Shown: piece by piece, positions 5,843 through 6,675 of the stretch
How the letters are laid out: every line of letters begins with the position of its first letter
Numbering within the stretch: position 1 is the stretch's first letter
Assembly (NCBI GenBank): GCA_964506935.1
Contig: CAZDOD010000160.1
Span: forward strand, 1-6,675
Length of the DNA stretch: 6,675 nucleotides
Origin: CAZDOD01 sp964506935
Lineage (GTDB): Bacteria > Desulfobacterota > Zymogenia > Zymogenales > Zymogenaceae
Reading direction: 5' to 3'
Notes under the pieces: generated by a model
Databases searched by the model: none
What the model saw: the letters and a program-made list of their open reading frames with translations, nothing else
What the model was told of the DNA's origin: nothing
Position numbers and translations under genes: made by a program

Positions 5843-6574
5843 CTATCTCTTGGGGGGCACGAATTCACCAACCACAACCTTACAGCCACAGTCCTCAAAT
5901 ACCCTTTTGCTCTTAGATAGTGAATCAACACTCGCATATCTAAATACCTTCCCCTTTTCCAATTCAATGGTAATCTCACCTATGGATTTTCCGGTTTTTG
6001 TGGCGAGGTCTTTGATCAAGTGGTATCTCTTCTGGTCATTTTCCGGCGTAAAGACGGTTAGGGAGTGTATGGTTGTTGTCCTGCAGCCGAGGTCTTCGAA
6101 TGTCCTTTTGTTTGTAAACAGCGATTCCTTGCTTAAATATCTGAACGTCATCCCGCGCTCCATCTCCTTTTTTATTCTGTCGGTGGACATGCCGGTTTTC
6201 TTGGCGAGGTCCGAGATCAGGACAGCGCTTTTTTTGGCATCGCTCGGCGGATAGACCGTCAGGGCATAGAAGATTCGATACTCATAGCCGCAGAAAGGAC
6301 ATATGTCGGCGTGTATCTTGATCTCTTTGGAACATTCGGGATTAGGGCATCTCTTCATCGGGATTTTTCGGTCGGTGACCATGGTGTCGACCTTCTTTTC
6401 GACCACCTCCTTTATCTTTACACGACGTCCCTTTTGTATTTGTTTGATGCCCAAGATGAAAAACACAAGACTTCCCAGGGATGCGAGAGATGTGGAAGTA
6501 AAATCTCCCTTGAGGAGGAAGTTAACCGAGGCGGCCAAAAGCCCTATACCTATGACCACAAGAAGATATCCCAT
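5843..6574 (-). CDS. Membrane-anchored zinc-ribbon protein with two L7/L12 C-terminal-like domains
   Basis: A 243-residue protein. Two hydrophobic segments at about 3-21 and 30-47 form a hairpin. The following KQIQKGRRVKIK is strongly basic, so the rest should be cytoplasmic. A C4 zinc ribbon lies at 76-97 (C76-x4-C81, C92-x2-C95-GYEY). Residues 103-168 and 170-235 are two repeats of period 67 that align without gaps, with 31 of 62 positions identical (104-165 against 171-232). Each carries the layout of the bL12 C-terminal domain: a first strand (LTV), a helix with (L)I-x-DLA-x-K-TG, a helix ending E-x-G, then FED-x-GC before a last strand. These map onto the IK-x5-TG...E and LEEAGAEVEV parts of bL12. 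The function is unknown. The ATG at 6574 has GGAAG ten bases upstream, a weak site. The gene heads a tight run with the gene at 4800-5804. Confidence 0.85.
   Translation of the reverse strand: MGYLLVVIGIGLLAASVNFLLKGDFTSTSLASLGSLVFFILGIKQIQKGRRVKIKEVVEKKVDTMVTDRKIPMKRCPNPECSKEIKIHADICPFCGYEYRIFYALTVYPPSDAKKSAVLISDLAKKTGMSTDRIKKEMERGMTFRYLSKESLFTNKRTFEDLGCRTTTIHSLTVFTPENDQKRYHLIKDLATKTGKSIGEITIELEKGKVFRYASVDSLSKSKRVFEDCGCKVVVGEFVPPKR
5870..6268 (-). repeat. Intragenic tandem domain duplication (67-codon period)
   Basis: Codons 103-168 and 170-235 of the zinc-ribbon gene encode two copies of one domain. They are aligned without gaps and are about 50% identical in protein. The nucleotide copies have clearly diverged, so this is an old duplication rather than a recent DNA repeat. 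Confidence 0.85.
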
Positions 6575-6675
6575 CTATTCTACACTTCCATTGATTAGAC
6601 CGAAGATCCTTTTTATCCCGTGGGTTAATTTACAACAGACCTTTGAATCTTGGGACCTAGGGTCGAAAATTATCA
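6575..6675 (-). CDS. Possible C-terminal tail of an upstream gene, cut by window edge
   Basis: One minus-strand frame is open from the right edge (6673) for 32 codons and ends with TAG at 6577-6575, directly against the ATG at 6574. It reads ...KLTHGIKRIFGLINGSVE. An abutting stop-start with GGAAG inside the tail would fit translational coupling in an operon. However, a 32-codon open frame is expected fairly often by chance and no family is recognisable. The alternative is that this stretch is a plain 5' region of the next gene. Confidence 0.28.
   Translation of the reverse strand, partial: IIFDPRSQDSKVCCKLTHGIKRIFGLINGSVE

Noticed and set aside
5619..6254. A 211-codon open frame on the plus strand opposite the OB-like and L7/L12-like genes
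   Set aside because: It runs antisense across the junction of two well-supported genes, has no family signature, and its apparent internal repeat is only the antisense image of the real domain duplication.
1..6675. CRISPR arrays, tRNA or rRNA genes, insertion sequences
   Set aside because: No regularly spaced repeats, no cloverleaf or rRNA-like stretches and no transposase motifs or terminal inverted repeats were seen on either strand.

Overview
This 6.7 kb bacterial window carries seven supported genes, all on the minus strand, so transcription runs from high to low coordinates. Base composition is moderate and genes are mostly preceded by Shine-Dalgarno sites. NfeD/SPFH, MscS and MJ0042-type zinc-ribbon/TPR genes together suggest a Gram-negative bacterium, perhaps an uncultured deltaproteobacterium-like (Desulfobacterota) lineage. 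That placement is an impression from gene style, not a demonstrated assignment.

Right part (about 3.1-6.7 kb, read right to left). Three membrane-anchored zinc-ribbon proteins lie close together. The first (5843-6574) has two N-terminal membrane helices, a C4 zinc ribbon and two gapless 67-residue repeats that resemble the C-terminal domain of ribosomal protein L7/L12. The second (4800-5804, GTG start) has an MJ0042-like zinc ribbon, one membrane helix, a Ser/Thr/Pro/Glu-rich linker and a probable beta-barrel (OB-like) domain. The third (3134-4033) has a closely related zinc ribbon, one membrane helix and five TPR repeats. Between the last two sits a cysteine-rich soluble protein (4109-4744) resembling the L-2-amino-thiazoline-4-carboxylic acid hydrolase family. 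A short open frame at the right edge may be the tail of an upstream gene whose stop codon abuts the next ATG.

Left part (0-3.0 kb). An MscS-family mechanosensitive channel (1808-2863) has a convincing sigma70-type promoter about 100 nt upstream. It is followed by an unrecognised four-helix membrane protein (1096-1644), then a tightly coupled NfeD-SPFH pair (391-837 and 1-389), a well-known membrane-microdomain operon. In total, most of the window encodes envelope or membrane-associated proteins.

Two observations deserve attention. One is the duplicated L7/L12-like domain on a membrane-anchored zinc ribbon. The other is the left edge: the SPFH protein loses family similarity in its last ten residues, while the same bases read on the plus strand spell a motif typical of sugar ABC-transporter ATPases. 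This suggests a chimeric junction (assembly or real rearrangement) at or near the first 50 bases.
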